Assembly: GCA_963742405.1 (NCBI GenBank)
Contig: CAVUMB010000005.1
Span: 496,001-560,000, forward strand
Source: JAGVSR01 sp963742405
GTDB taxonomy: Bacteria > Pseudomonadota > Alphaproteobacteria > Rhizobiales > Hyphomicrobiaceae
DNA length: 64,000 bases
Reading direction: 5' to 3'
Part shown: positions 37,694 through 44,778 of the stretch, one piece after another
Layout: each line of letters begins with the position of its first letter
Position numbering within the stretch: the stretch's first letter is position 1
The notes under the pieces: model-generated
Told to the model about the DNA's origin: nothing
The model's database searches: none
What the model saw: the letters and a program-made list of their open reading frames with translations, nothing else
Position numbers and translations under genes: made by a program

Positions 37694-38461
37694 TCACCGG
37701 CTAAAGAAGAGCGTCTGACTGATGACGGCCTTGACGTGGTCTGGAGCAAACGGTTTGGCAATGAGGAAGGCCGGTTCTGGCTTGCACCCGGTCAGCACCT
37801 TATCGGGATAGGCTGTAATGAAAATCGCTGGCGTCTTGCGTGCGCTCACGATGGTTTGCACGGCATCCAGGCCTGAACTGCCATCTGCAAGCAGAACATC
37901 GGCTAAGATCATCCCCGGCTGATCACCCTGGACGAGTGCCAAGGCTTCGTCTTTTGTTCCAGCAATCCCAAAAATTTCATGCCCCATTTCAAGCACGATA
38001 CTTTCGATCGTCATCGCGATCATCGGCTCATCTTCGATAATGAGAATGCTAGTTGCAATCTGCCGCGCAATGTCACGACCGGCCTCTTCCAATTCAAGGG
38101 CGACCTCGGACGGCGTCAAATCAAGAACGTCGGCGGCTTCATTCAGTGAAAACTCTTCAACGTTGACGAGAAGAAACGCATCGCGCGCCGACCGCTGCAT
38201 GGCGCTCAAACGCTGATCAACCAGTCCGCCCACGACCTGTCGACTAAGGGTCTGGCCCCGGCAACCGTCATTCATGGACAGAATAAGCGTCTTATAGAGA
38301 ACAGTCCGCAGCGGGAGATCCGCAGAACGATCGAACCCTTGGCTCAGAAGACGCTCCAACATCGTGGCAACGGCGGCATCCCCGGCTGCTTGCTCCCCCG
38401 TCAGCAACCGTGCGTAGCGTCGTAACCGCGGAATGTGCGCCAACAATTGTTCCGGGTTCAT
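37694..38461 (-). CDS. phyR: General stress response regulator PhyR (anti-anti-sigma factor)
   Basis: 255 residues. Residues 1-130 mimic an ECF sigma factor (MNPEQLLAHIPRLRRYARLLTGEQAAGD, a sigma-2-like part, and SLNEAADVLDLTPSEVALELEEA, a sigma-4-like part). Residues 135-255 are a receiver domain with acid pair Glu143/Asp144, phospho-acceptor Asp188, Thr216 and Lys236, all intact. When phosphorylated, the sigma-like part binds NepR and frees EcfG. It is divergent from nepR-ecfG, the canonical layout. No HWE/HisKA2 sensor kinase is in the island; it must be encoded elsewhere. Confidence 0.96.
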   Translation of the reverse strand: MNPEQLLAHIPRLRRYARLLTGEQAAGDAAVATMLERLLSQGFDRSADLPLRTVLYKTLILSMNDGCRGQTLSRQVVGGLVDQRLSAMQRSARDAFLLVNVEEFSLNEAADVLDLTPSEVALELEEAGRDIARQIATSILIIEDEPMIAMTIESIVLEMGHEIFGIAGTKDEALALVQGDQPGMILADVLLADGSSGLDAVQTIVSARKTPAIFITAYPDKVLTGCKPEPAFLIAKPFAPDHVKAVISQTLFFSR

Positions 38462-38516
38462 CGCAGTTACCCCTACCTACACGTATCAAAATCAGTGATG
38501 CAATCTCCGTTTAGGA

Positions 38517-38541
38517 AACCTCCGCCCGGCGGCCAAGTTCC
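38517..38541 (-). promoter_or_regulatory. EcfG-type promoter (GGTT variant) for phyR
   Basis: Minus strand GGAAC (38541-38537), 16-base spacer, GGTT (38520-38517), 55 bases from the phyR start. Six bases separate it from the -35 box of the nepR promoter. Autoregulation of phyR by EcfG is known in this group. Confidence 0.65.
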
Positions 38542-38547
38542 AGATAT

Positions 38548-38572
38548 GGAACCGAAACAACGAGTGGGCGTT
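38548..38572 (+). promoter_or_regulatory. EcfG-type promoter, perfect match, for nepR-ecfG
   Basis: GGAAC (38548-38552), 16-base spacer, CGTT (38569-38572), 60 bases upstream of nepR. Gives positive feedback on ecfG and negative feedback through nepR. Confidence 0.85.
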
Positions 38573-38632
38573 AGCGTCGACTTGCGAAGCCAGGGCGTGG
38601 CTTCGCAGAAACCAGCGAAGGAGCACGGGGTT

Positions 38633-38869
38633 ATGGCCAAAACGGCTAGTCCGGATCAACAACCGGCAGCGGATACAGCTGCGAACGAGAATGGCACGCG
38701 CGATCAACATCATCACCGCGAGAAAGAACCGATCTATCTCCGTCAAAAATATCACGGCGGGTTGGGCAAGTTGCTCCGCGACTATTATTCCGAGGTTGTC
38801 GAACAGCCAATCCCTGAGCGCCTATTGCACCTCGTCGAGCAGTTTCGCAGCCAGGAGCAAAACAAATGA
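38633..38869 (+). CDS. nepR: Anti-sigma factor NepR
   Basis: 78 residues from ATG 38633, preceded by AAGGAG. The hydrophilic N-terminus is variable; the conserved core is IYLRQKYHGGLGKLLRDYYSEVVEQPIPERLLHLVEQF, the two helices that grip the sigma factor with the PIP linker. Binds EcfG in the resting cell and PhyR-P under stress. Overlaps ecfG by ATGA, which keeps the two proteins in balance. Confidence 0.94.
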   Translation: MAKTASPDQQPAADTAANENGTRDQHHHREKEPIYLRQKYHGGLGKLLRDYYSEVVEQPIPERLLHLVEQFRSQEQNK

Positions 38870-39417
38870 CGGAAAAATCCCCGTTTTGCTTTTCCGATGA
38901 ACTCATTGTCGCAATGCCCAGCCTACGCGCATTTGCGGCAGCACTTTCGGGTAATGTCACGACTGCTAACGATCTTGTGCAAGAGACGTTACTCAAAGCC
39001 TGGTCGCACCAAGAGTTGTTTCAGCCAGGCACCAATTTCAAGGCATGGCTTTTCACCATTCTACGCAATACGTATTATTCGCAGTACCGCCGCTTGCGCC
39101 GCGAAGTCCTCGATCCGGGCAAACTCGCTGAAATGCGCTGTGTGGCCCCAAATCAACCTAGCCACGTTGATATGATTGAATTCTCGGCTGCACTTCAGTC
39201 CCTTCCGGTTGACCAGCGCGAAGCTCTGATACTGGTCGGTGCGGAAGGCTACTCCTATGAAGAAGCCGCCAACATCACTCAGTGTGCCATTGGCACCGTG
39301 AAAAGCCGGGTGAACCGTGCGCGCGTTCGACTGGCCCGCGCCCTTGAGATGAACAGTGCCGACGATTTGGGCGCTGATTGGTCCTCGCGGGCAGTCACCA
39401 GTAAGTGGAGTCGATAA
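38866..39417 (+). CDS. ecfG: ECF sigma factor EcfG (general stress response)
   Basis: 183 residues. Sigma-2 region (LRAFAAALSGNVTTANDLVQETLLKAWSH, then FKAWLFTILRNTYYSQYRRLRRE) and sigma-4 region (LPVDQREALILVGAEGYSYEEAANITQCAIGTVKSRVNRARVRL). The alphaproteobacterial EcfG group is set by sequence and by the nepR/phyR context. Recognises GGAAC-N16/17-CGTT, the motif found repeatedly around it. Confidence 0.94.
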   Translation: MTEKSPFCFSDELIVAMPSLRAFAAALSGNVTTANDLVQETLLKAWSHQELFQPGTNFKAWLFTILRNTYYSQYRRLRREVLDPGKLAEMRCVAPNQPSHVDMIEFSAALQSLPVDQREALILVGAEGYSYEEAANITQCAIGTVKSRVNRARVRLARALEMNSADDLGADWSSRAVTSKWSR

Positions 39418-39459
39418 TTCGTGTTGAATTATCATCCGCGGCAATTCCTGCCGCGGATG
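39414..39459. terminator. Two successive hairpins after ecfG
   Basis: First stem ATAATTC/GAATTAT (39414-39432), which overlaps the ecfG stop. Second a perfect 11-base stem CATCCGCGGCA/TGCCGCGGATG with loop ATTCC (39433-39459). They separate ecfG from the converging gene at 39472. Confidence 0.7.
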
Positions 39460-39471
39460 ATTGGTATCGAG

Positions 39472-39792
39472 TCACTGCGCGACCGGCGGAGCAGGCGTCG
39501 GTACGACCGGTGCCGGAATCGCGCCACCTGTCCGCGTTCCGGTGGCGCCACCTTCTTCACCCTGAGCTTCGCGACGATCGACAGGCGCGGTCGGAACACG
39601 CGCAGCAGGATTGCTCCCGGCCGCCGGATCAGCAGGCTGCGAGTTGCTCGGTGCCGGCGTCTGATTACGTTCGTTGTTCGGATCGGCAGGCGAAGCACCG
39701 CTCGACTGAGCATGAGCCGGAACGACAGCAGCTACCATCAGCACTGCGGCAAGGCCGACAATTGAATTCAATTTATTCATGGTCTCACGCAT
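39472..39792 (-). CDS. Secreted Pro/Ala-rich small protein
   Basis: 106 residues from ATG 39792, with AAGGAAAG upstream; ATG 39780 is an alternative. Signal peptide MRETMNKLNSIVGLAAVLMVAAVVPAHAQ, then a low-complexity Pro/Ala/Gly/Gln tail ending PAPVVPTPAPPVAQ. Function unknown; EcfG-like promoter upstream. Confidence 0.7.
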   Translation of the reverse strand: MRETMNKLNSIVGLAAVLMVAAVVPAHAQSSGASPADPNNERNQTPAPSNSQPADPAAGSNPAARVPTAPVDRREAQGEEGGATGTRTGGAIPAPVVPTPAPPVAQ

Positions 39793-39845
39793 CTTTGGTT
39801 TTCTTTCCTTTTTCAACGGCGCACGACTTTCGTGGCCAACCCTGC

Positions 39846-39870
39846 AACCCGCCGGACAAACCTGGGTTCC
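39846..39870 (-). promoter_or_regulatory. EcfG-type promoter (GGTT variant) for the 39.5 kb gene
   Basis: Minus strand GGAAC (39870-39866), 16-base spacer, GGTT (39849-39846). Two bases (AT) separate its -35 box from that of the otsA promoter. Confidence 0.6.
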
Positions 39871-39872
39871 AT

Positions 39873-39897
39873 GGAACGGTCATGCTGCACATGCGTT
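39873..39897 (+). promoter_or_regulatory. EcfG-type promoter, perfect match, for otsAB
   Basis: GGAAC (39873-39877), 16-base spacer, CGTT (39894-39897), 32 bases before the otsA start. Confidence 0.8.
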
Positions 39898-39929
39898 CTA
39901 CCGAGTGAAAATCGAAAGGACTCAAGACC

Positions 39930-41297
39930 GTGTCGCGCCTAATTTGCGTTTCCAATCGTGTTGCAATGCCAGACGCCACGGAAACCAGTGGCGGTCTTGC
40001 CGTCGCCGTGCGTGAGTTATTAACTCAGCGCGGCGGACTGTGGATTGGCTGGTCGGGAAGTATCTCTGACAGATCTGAATTTGATATTCGCCGCGGCCGC
40101 TTCTCCGCCGTGACACTCGATATGACCGCTGACGAGCACGAAGGAGCTTATCTCGGATATGCGAATTCGGTGCTCTGGCCTGTCTTTCACAACCGGCTTG
40201 ATTTGGCGCGATTTGATCGCAACTTCTACGGCTCGTACGCCGCCTACAACATCAGACTTGCAGACGTCATTGCCAGTTTGGTTCGCCCCGGGGATCAGAT
40301 TTGGGTGCACGACTATCATTTTATGATCCTCGGGCGCCTTCTCCGCGCACGAGGCGTCAATAATCCCATTGGCTTCTTTCTTCATATTCCGATGCCACCC
40401 CCCGAAGCGTTTCTCGCTATTCCGGAATATCGCGAATTGGCATCCTCACTGGCAGCGTATGATTTGGTTGGATGTCAGACCACCAACGACGTTGGAAACA
40501 TGCTGTCATGCCTGCGCTCAGCCACCGGTGCAGAGCTTCTACCAAGCGGCCGACTATCGATTGCCGGCGAGACATTTCATGTCGGCAGTTTCCCGATCAG
40601 TGTCGACAGTCAAACGTTCGCCATGGCAAGCAACCAGCCCCGCAACAACGCCATTAAGCGGGTCCTTGGCGTTGATCGGCTCGACTACACCAAAGGATTG
40701 CCGCAGAAATTTCGCGGCTTTGCGCACCTTTTGCGATCATACCCGCACTTTCGCAAGCAAACCGTCCTAACTCAAATAGCGGCCCCGACGCGCGATAGCG
40801 TCGAAGTCTACGCCGACATTCGCCAGGAACTGGAAGGCATCTCCGGATCGATCAATGGCGAATACGGTGACGTTGACTGGATGCCCGTACATTACATCCA
40901 CCGCTCTATTCCGCGCCAGCGGTTGCGCGCGCTTTACCGCTCCGCGGCTGTGGGGTTCGTCACACCCTTGCGCGACGGAATGAACCTCACCGCAAAAGAG
41001 TACGTCGCGTCGCAGGACGCCAGTGATCCGGGCGTTTTGATACTCTCCCGGTTCGCTGGAGCCGCTGAGGAATTGCAGCAAGCCCTTCTCGTCAACCCGT
41101 ATTGCGTTGAGGAGTTGGGTGATGCACTTGCCAAGGCCCTCGCCATGCCGCTTGCCGAACGCCAACGCCGCCATGCTGCGCTTTACGCCACCATTTCCCG
41201 TCGCGATACGACGACATGGGCAACAGATTTTCTCGATCACCTCGACCGCGCCAGTGCCGATATGAGCACGCCCCACGTTTCCAGTCCGGCGGCGTAA
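39930..41297 (+). CDS. otsA: Alpha,alpha-trehalose-phosphate synthase
   Basis: 455 residues from GTG 39930, with GAAAGGA upstream. GT20 enzyme making trehalose-6-phosphate from UDP-glucose and glucose-6-phosphate. VSNRVAMPDATETSGGLAV, IWVHDYHFMILG, VLGVDRLDYTKGLPQKFRGF and FVTPLRDGMNLTAKEYVASQ are the substrate-binding blocks. Trehalose protects against drying, salt and heat; placing it under EcfG fits. Confidence 0.96.
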   Translation: MSRLICVSNRVAMPDATETSGGLAVAVRELLTQRGGLWIGWSGSISDRSEFDIRRGRFSAVTLDMTADEHEGAYLGYANSVLWPVFHNRLDLARFDRNFYGSYAAYNIRLADVIASLVRPGDQIWVHDYHFMILGRLLRARGVNNPIGFFLHIPMPPPEAFLAIPEYRELASSLAAYDLVGCQTTNDVGNMLSCLRSATGAELLPSGRLSIAGETFHVGSFPISVDSQTFAMASNQPRNNAIKRVLGVDRLDYTKGLPQKFRGFAHLLRSYPHFRKQTVLTQIAAPTRDSVEVYADIRQELEGISGSINGEYGDVDWMPVHYIHRSIPRQRLRALYRSAAVGFVTPLRDGMNLTAKEYVASQDASDPGVLILSRFAGAAEELQQALLVNPYCVEELGDALAKALAMPLAERQRRHAALYATISRRDTTTWATDFLDHLDRASADMSTPHVSSPAA

Positions 41298-41300
41298 CCG

Positions 41301-42092
41301 ATGGTGGGCCATCACTCCAGTCAACTCGCCGGCGAGTTGCTTCTCCTCGATCTTGATGGAACACTCCTTGATATAGCGTCCCGACCCGACAGCGTCGTGG
41401 TCGACCCAAAACTCATCTCCAGTCTTCATCGTCTATTCGCTTGCGATCCGCTGAGCCTGGTTGTGGTAACCGGTCGTGCTCTCGCAGACGCCGATCGATT
41501 ATTAGCTCCCCTCAAGCTCGCGACCATTGCCAGTCATGGCGCTCAAGTTCGAGTAGCGGGTACGGGAGCGGGCCCTTCGCCGCCGCCGATCGGGCAAGTT
41601 CGCCCGCAGATAGAGAAATTATGTCGCCCGTTTCCGGGTCTCATTCTTGAATGGAAGCCGTTTAGCGCTGCAATCCACTATCGCGATGTGCCGTCCCTAG
41701 CCAAACCGCTCGGCGTAGTTCTATCCCAATTCGTCGATGCCAATCGGATGTACCGCGTTCAGGAAGGTCGCCGGGTCTTTGAGATCGTCCCAAGCGGCAT
41801 TTCAAAAAAGGCGGCGGTGCAACGACTGATGCAACACCTCCCCTATTCCGGCCGACAGGTTCTCTACATTGGCGATGACCGCGCCGACCATGATGCGATG
41901 CTGGCCGTCGAAGCAGCAGGTGGTGCAGCGCTCAAAGTCGGCGGCGAATATTTCAGCCAATCGTCTTCCCAATTCCGCTCACCGTCTGAAGTGCGGTCAT
42001 GGCTCGCCATTCGCGCCGAAGACCTGTGCGCTGGAACTGAGCAGTCAGCTTCGCGTTGCATCAGCGAGGACGACAGGAGAATTTCATCATGA
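41301..42092 (+). CDS. otsB: Trehalose-phosphatase
   Basis: 263 residues. HAD-family phosphatase: nucleophile motif LLLLDLDGTLLDI, VVTGRAL (motif II), and YIGDDRADHDAM (motif IV). Three bases after otsA. Completes trehalose synthesis. Its TGA overlaps the start of the next small gene. Confidence 0.95.
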   Translation: MVGHHSSQLAGELLLLDLDGTLLDIASRPDSVVVDPKLISSLHRLFACDPLSLVVVTGRALADADRLLAPLKLATIASHGAQVRVAGTGAGPSPPPIGQVRPQIEKLCRPFPGLILEWKPFSAAIHYRDVPSLAKPLGVVLSQFVDANRMYRVQEGRRVFEIVPSGISKKAAVQRLMQHLPYSGRQVLYIGDDRADHDAMLAVEAAGGAALKVGGEYFSQSSSQFRSPSEVRSWLAIRAEDLCAGTEQSASRCISEDDRRISS

Positions 42093-42292
42093 TGCAGTTG
42101 ATACTGACAGCGTGTTTGACGGTCTCTTCATATGCCTGCCGCGAGCTTGCTGTAACAATTTACGAAGACATGAATGAGTTTCAATGTGCGATGACAGCCC
42201 AGCCGCGCGTTGTCACTTGGAGCGAAGAAAATCCGCAATGGCGTGTGGTTCGCTGGCGTTGCAGGTTCGACCGTGTTGCCGGAAAATTTTGA
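42089..42292 (+). CDS. Small Cys-containing protein coupled to otsB
   Basis: 67 residues from ATG 42089 (ATGA overlap with otsB, AGGAGA at 42075-42080). MMQLILTACLTVSSYACRELAV, FQCAMTAQPRVVTWSEENPQWRVVRWRCRF: three spaced Cys and the WRVVRWRC end resemble small secreted or periplasmic Hyphomicrobiales proteins of unknown role. Translational coupling ties it to the trehalose operon. Confidence 0.72.
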   Translation: MMQLILTACLTVSSYACRELAVTIYEDMNEFQCAMTAQPRVVTWSEENPQWRVVRWRCRFDRVAGKF

Positions 42293-42371
42293 AATGAATC
42301 GTCGATTTTGGTCGGCAGACGACCTTGCCATGTAATTTCAAATTCATGGATCTCGTTCGGCCGGCTAGGTC

Positions 42372-42396
42372 GGAACCCGCAACGACACTCCGCGTT
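42372..42396 (+). promoter_or_regulatory. EcfG-type promoter, perfect match, for the Gly/Gln-rich protein
   Basis: GGAAC (42372-42376), 16-base spacer, CGTT (42393-42396), 48 bases before the start at 42445. Confidence 0.8.
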
Positions 42397-42444
42397 GAGC
42401 CACGCTGTACTCGTGCAGCCAACCTCAATGAAGGAGTGCTTGTG

Positions 42445-43311
42445 ATGGGACACCGATATGGATCAAACAAGTCGCGGTCGCGCTCGTTTCCGCGTCAAGA
42501 TGAAGGCGACGAACAGGGCGGTCAGTGGGGACAGAACTCCGGTCGATACGGGGGACGTCAACACGAAATGGAAGATCAGTCCTGGGCCCAAGGCGGCAAT
42601 GACCAAAGCGGCTACGGCCAGCAAGGCTACGGCCAACGAGGGCGCGGTGGCCCGCAAGGCGGCTACGGCCAACAGGGCGGCAGCTACGGCTATGGCGGTC
42701 AGCAAGGTGGCTACGGATCGGGTGAAAGCGGCTGGCGTGAACAAGGTGGCTACGGCCAAGGCGGTTACGATCGCGGCGGTTTCGGGCAAAGCGAACCAAG
42801 CAATTACGACCAAGGTCGATCCGGGCAAGGTGGCTATCGTGGTCAATCCGGATATGCCAACTTCGATTCGAACTACTCCGGCGAAGGTCAAAATCGGGCT
42901 TACGACAATGAACAGCGCGGTGGCGCCGGCGGGCGCGGATCGAACCAGAGAGGCTCTTCGAACAGCAGCTGGATGACCGATCGGATGAGCGAAAGCCATC
43001 AGCACCACGACCCCGACTACCATCACTGGCGCAATGAACAGCTTCGCAATCTCGACGAGGAGTATGATGCGTGGCGCAACGAGCGGCGGCAAAAGTTCTC
43101 TGACGAATACAATAATTGGCGTAAGGGCCGAAGCTCCGGCGGCAGCTCGTCCGGCCAATCCGCGAACCAATCCGGGAGTTCGGGCGGTCTCGGCGGTTCC
43201 GCGTCTGGTCACTCACAAGGTTCATCCGGTAGCGCAGGGTCGGGAACTTCTAGCTCCGGTTCGGGTTCAGCGGGAAATTCCGGCGGCGGTTCGGGAAGCG
43301 GCTCACGCTGA
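42445..43311 (+). CDS. Gly/Gln/Tyr/Ser-rich stress protein with WRxE-type core
   Basis: 288 residues from ATG 42445 with AAGGAG at 42431-42436. Three parts: a low-complexity GYGQQGG-type domain (about 30-170) of aromatic and Gln residues; a conserved charged core HHDPDYHHWRNEQLRNLDEEYDAWRNERR... with repeating W-R-x-E spacing (about 190-235); and a Ser/Gly tail. No signal peptide. The first part is disordered and resembles phase-separating prion-like regions; that reading is inference. Under a perfect EcfG promoter. Confidence 0.75.
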   Translation: MGHRYGSNKSRSRSFPRQDEGDEQGGQWGQNSGRYGGRQHEMEDQSWAQGGNDQSGYGQQGYGQRGRGGPQGGYGQQGGSYGYGGQQGGYGSGESGWREQGGYGQGGYDRGGFGQSEPSNYDQGRSGQGGYRGQSGYANFDSNYSGEGQNRAYDNEQRGGAGGRGSNQRGSSNSSWMTDRMSESHQHHDPDYHHWRNEQLRNLDEEYDAWRNERRQKFSDEYNNWRKGRSSGGSSSGQSANQSGSSGGLGGSASGHSQGSSGSAGSGTSSSGSGSAGNSGGGSGSGSR

Positions 43312-43341
43312 GGCGAGCATCGAAGTCTCGCTGTAAGTACC

Positions 43342-43439
43342 GGCGGGCCGTCATTGACGGCCCGCCTCGCATATACCAAGAAAGCGGCCGAATGATCGTA
43401 GGGTGACTTAACGAGGCCGCCGCTCACATCGCGGCGGCC
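43342..43439. terminator. Two strong hairpins between converging genes
   Basis: First a perfect 11-base stem GGCGGGCCGTC/GACGGCCCGCC with loop ATT (43342-43366). Second a perfect nine-base stem GGCCGCCGC/GCGGCGGCC with loop TCACATC (43415-43439). Neither has a T-run; together they isolate the 42.4 kb gene from the ferritin-like gene. Confidence 0.65.
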
Positions 43440-43454
43440 CCGACGAATCGTTGC

Positions 43455-43940
43455 TTATTCCGCCGCCTGGCGATTGATGTTTTGCAGTGCGACCTCAGTG
43501 AGCAGCTTGTCTGCCCGCTTTTCTTCTTCGAGAGTTTTTTCCAGCAGATCCTTCGCCTTCCCGAGACCGATCTGATCAGCCCAAGCGATCAATGACCCAT
43601 AGCGAGCAATCTCATAATGCTCAACGGCCTGACCGGCAGCGACGATGCCCGCGTCGAGGACGTTCTTGTCGTCAACCTCGTTCATCAGTTCTTCGGCTTC
43701 CTCAATTAGCCCGTCAACGGCCTGGCATTCCTCGGTCGATGGCGATTCATCGATCATCTCGAAAACCTGTTCGAGCCGCTCAACCTGCTTTTCCGTCTCT
43801 GCCAAATGCGAATTGAGAACATTTCGCAATTCGTTCGTTTCGGCCTTCTCGATCATTTTCGGCAGGGCCTCGACGATACGTTGCTCGGCGTAATAGACGT
43901 CTTGCAGCGTATGCACGAACAAGTCCTTCAGCGTTTTCAT
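43455..43940 (-). CDS. DUF892 (YciE/YciF) ferritin-like stress protein
   Basis: 161 residues from ATG 43940, with AAAGGAT upstream. Four-helix ferritin-like bundle; KDLFVHTLQDVYYAEQRIVEALPKM, EQVFEMIDESPSTEECQAVDGLIEEA and VEHYEIARYGSLIAWADQIG carry the Glu and His residues that would bind two metals. Cytosolic; YciF-like proteins are induced by osmotic and stationary-phase stress. Confidence 0.93.
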   Translation of the reverse strand: MKTLKDLFVHTLQDVYYAEQRIVEALPKMIEKAETNELRNVLNSHLAETEKQVERLEQVFEMIDESPSTEECQAVDGLIEEAEELMNEVDDKNVLDAGIVAAGQAVEHYEIARYGSLIAWADQIGLGKAKDLLEKTLEEEKRADKLLTEVALQNINRQAAE

Positions 43941-44008
43941 GGCGCGCAAATCCTTTATGTTGCCGAGTGCTTTGCGGCGGATCCCAATTCCGCCACGTGA
44001 TTTTCATC

Positions 44009-44033
44009 AACAGTCGGCCCAACCGTTGGTTCC
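44009..44033 (-). promoter_or_regulatory. EcfG-type promoter (TGTT variant) for the DUF892 gene
   Basis: Minus strand GGAAC (44033-44029), 16-base spacer, TGTT (44012-44009). Nine bases separate it from the -35 box of the promoter at 44043. Confidence 0.5.
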
Positions 44034-44042
44034 CATTGCAGC

Positions 44043-44068
44043 GGAACCTTTTGACCTCCCGTCACGTT
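44043..44068 (+). promoter_or_regulatory. EcfG-type promoter (N17) for the PRC-barrel gene
   Basis: GGAAC (44043-44047), 17-base spacer, CGTT (44065-44068), 75 bases upstream of the start. Confidence 0.75.
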
Positions 44069-44143
44069 CAAGCCAGCCCCGGGAAAACGAGCTTCGGGAG
44101 TAGCGCCGACATTTCGGTGCAATGAACCACAAGGAGGTTTGCC

Positions 44144-44626
44144 ATGAAGACCCTACTGAGCTTGGCCGCGTTGACCCTGATGACGGGATACGCCGTAGCG
44201 CAGACGACCACGCCCACCAATCCCCAGCCATCGCAGCAGCTACCAAGCGCCACGCAGCCAGCACCCGCATCCCCAAGCCCCACCGCCGTACCTGAGAAAA
44301 TGCACAACTCCGGCAACGTGACATGGTATTCGCGCGCGAACGACGATTGGCCGGCGAGCGAAATAATCGGCACGACGGTACTCAACAGCGCCGGCGAAAA
44401 CATCGGCGACGTCAACGAACTCGTCCTTGCCAACGATGGCAAAGTCCGCGCGGTCATCATCGGTGTTGGCGGATTTCTCGGAATGGGCGAGCGCGACGTG
44501 GCCGTAGCTTTCAATTCCTTGAAGATTACGCGCAACGACAATAACGACGAAGTCATCACCATCGATGCGAGCAAGGACGTGCTGTCGAAGGCGCCGCAAT
44601 GGGAACGTCGCCGCACCAGCGGTTGA
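44144..44626 (+). CDS. Secreted PRC-barrel protein
   Basis: 160 residues, AAGGAGG upstream. Signal peptide MKTLLSLAALTLMTGYAVAQ, a Pro/Thr/Gln-rich linker, then a PRC-barrel domain (about 70-150): IIGTTVLNSAGENIGDVNELVLANDGKVRAVIIGVGGFLGMGERDVAVAF. Exported PRC-barrel proteins are common in Hyphomicrobiales stress regulons; the partner is unknown. Confidence 0.88.
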   Translation: MKTLLSLAALTLMTGYAVAQTTTPTNPQPSQQLPSATQPAPASPSPTAVPEKMHNSGNVTWYSRANDDWPASEIIGTTVLNSAGENIGDVNELVLANDGKVRAVIIGVGGFLGMGERDVAVAFNSLKITRNDNNDEVITIDASKDVLSKAPQWERRRTSG

Positions 44627-44649
44627 AGTAGGACAAGGGTATAAGGCAC

Positions 44650-44671
44650 CAACCGAATCTCGATACGGTTG
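44650..44671. promoter_or_regulatory. Imperfect inverted repeat CAACCG-N10-CGGTTG
   Basis: Six-base arms with a ten-base spacer, 24 bases after the PRC-barrel stop and about 110 bases before the PLP gene. Could be a weak terminator or an operator; no match to a known site. Confidence 0.3.
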
Positions 44672-44778
44672 TCAGCCATTAAGCGCCCCTGAATCCCTCC
44701 CGCTAATATCGCTTGTCGGCGGCTCGTGAAAATTCCCCGACCTCACGGGCCGCCGCTCTTCCTTCGCTCGAGTATGCT

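Noticed and set aside
42595..42770. Short DNA repeats (GGCTACGGCCAA type), possible repeat array
   Set aside because: They simply encode the low-complexity GYGQ segment; no spacers or regular period as in CRISPR.
42425..43225. Minus-strand frames opposite the GYGQ-rich gene
   Set aside because: Complement of Gly/Gln codons gives Ala/Val/Leu or Arg/Ser strings; the plus strand has promoter, ribosome site and a conserved core.
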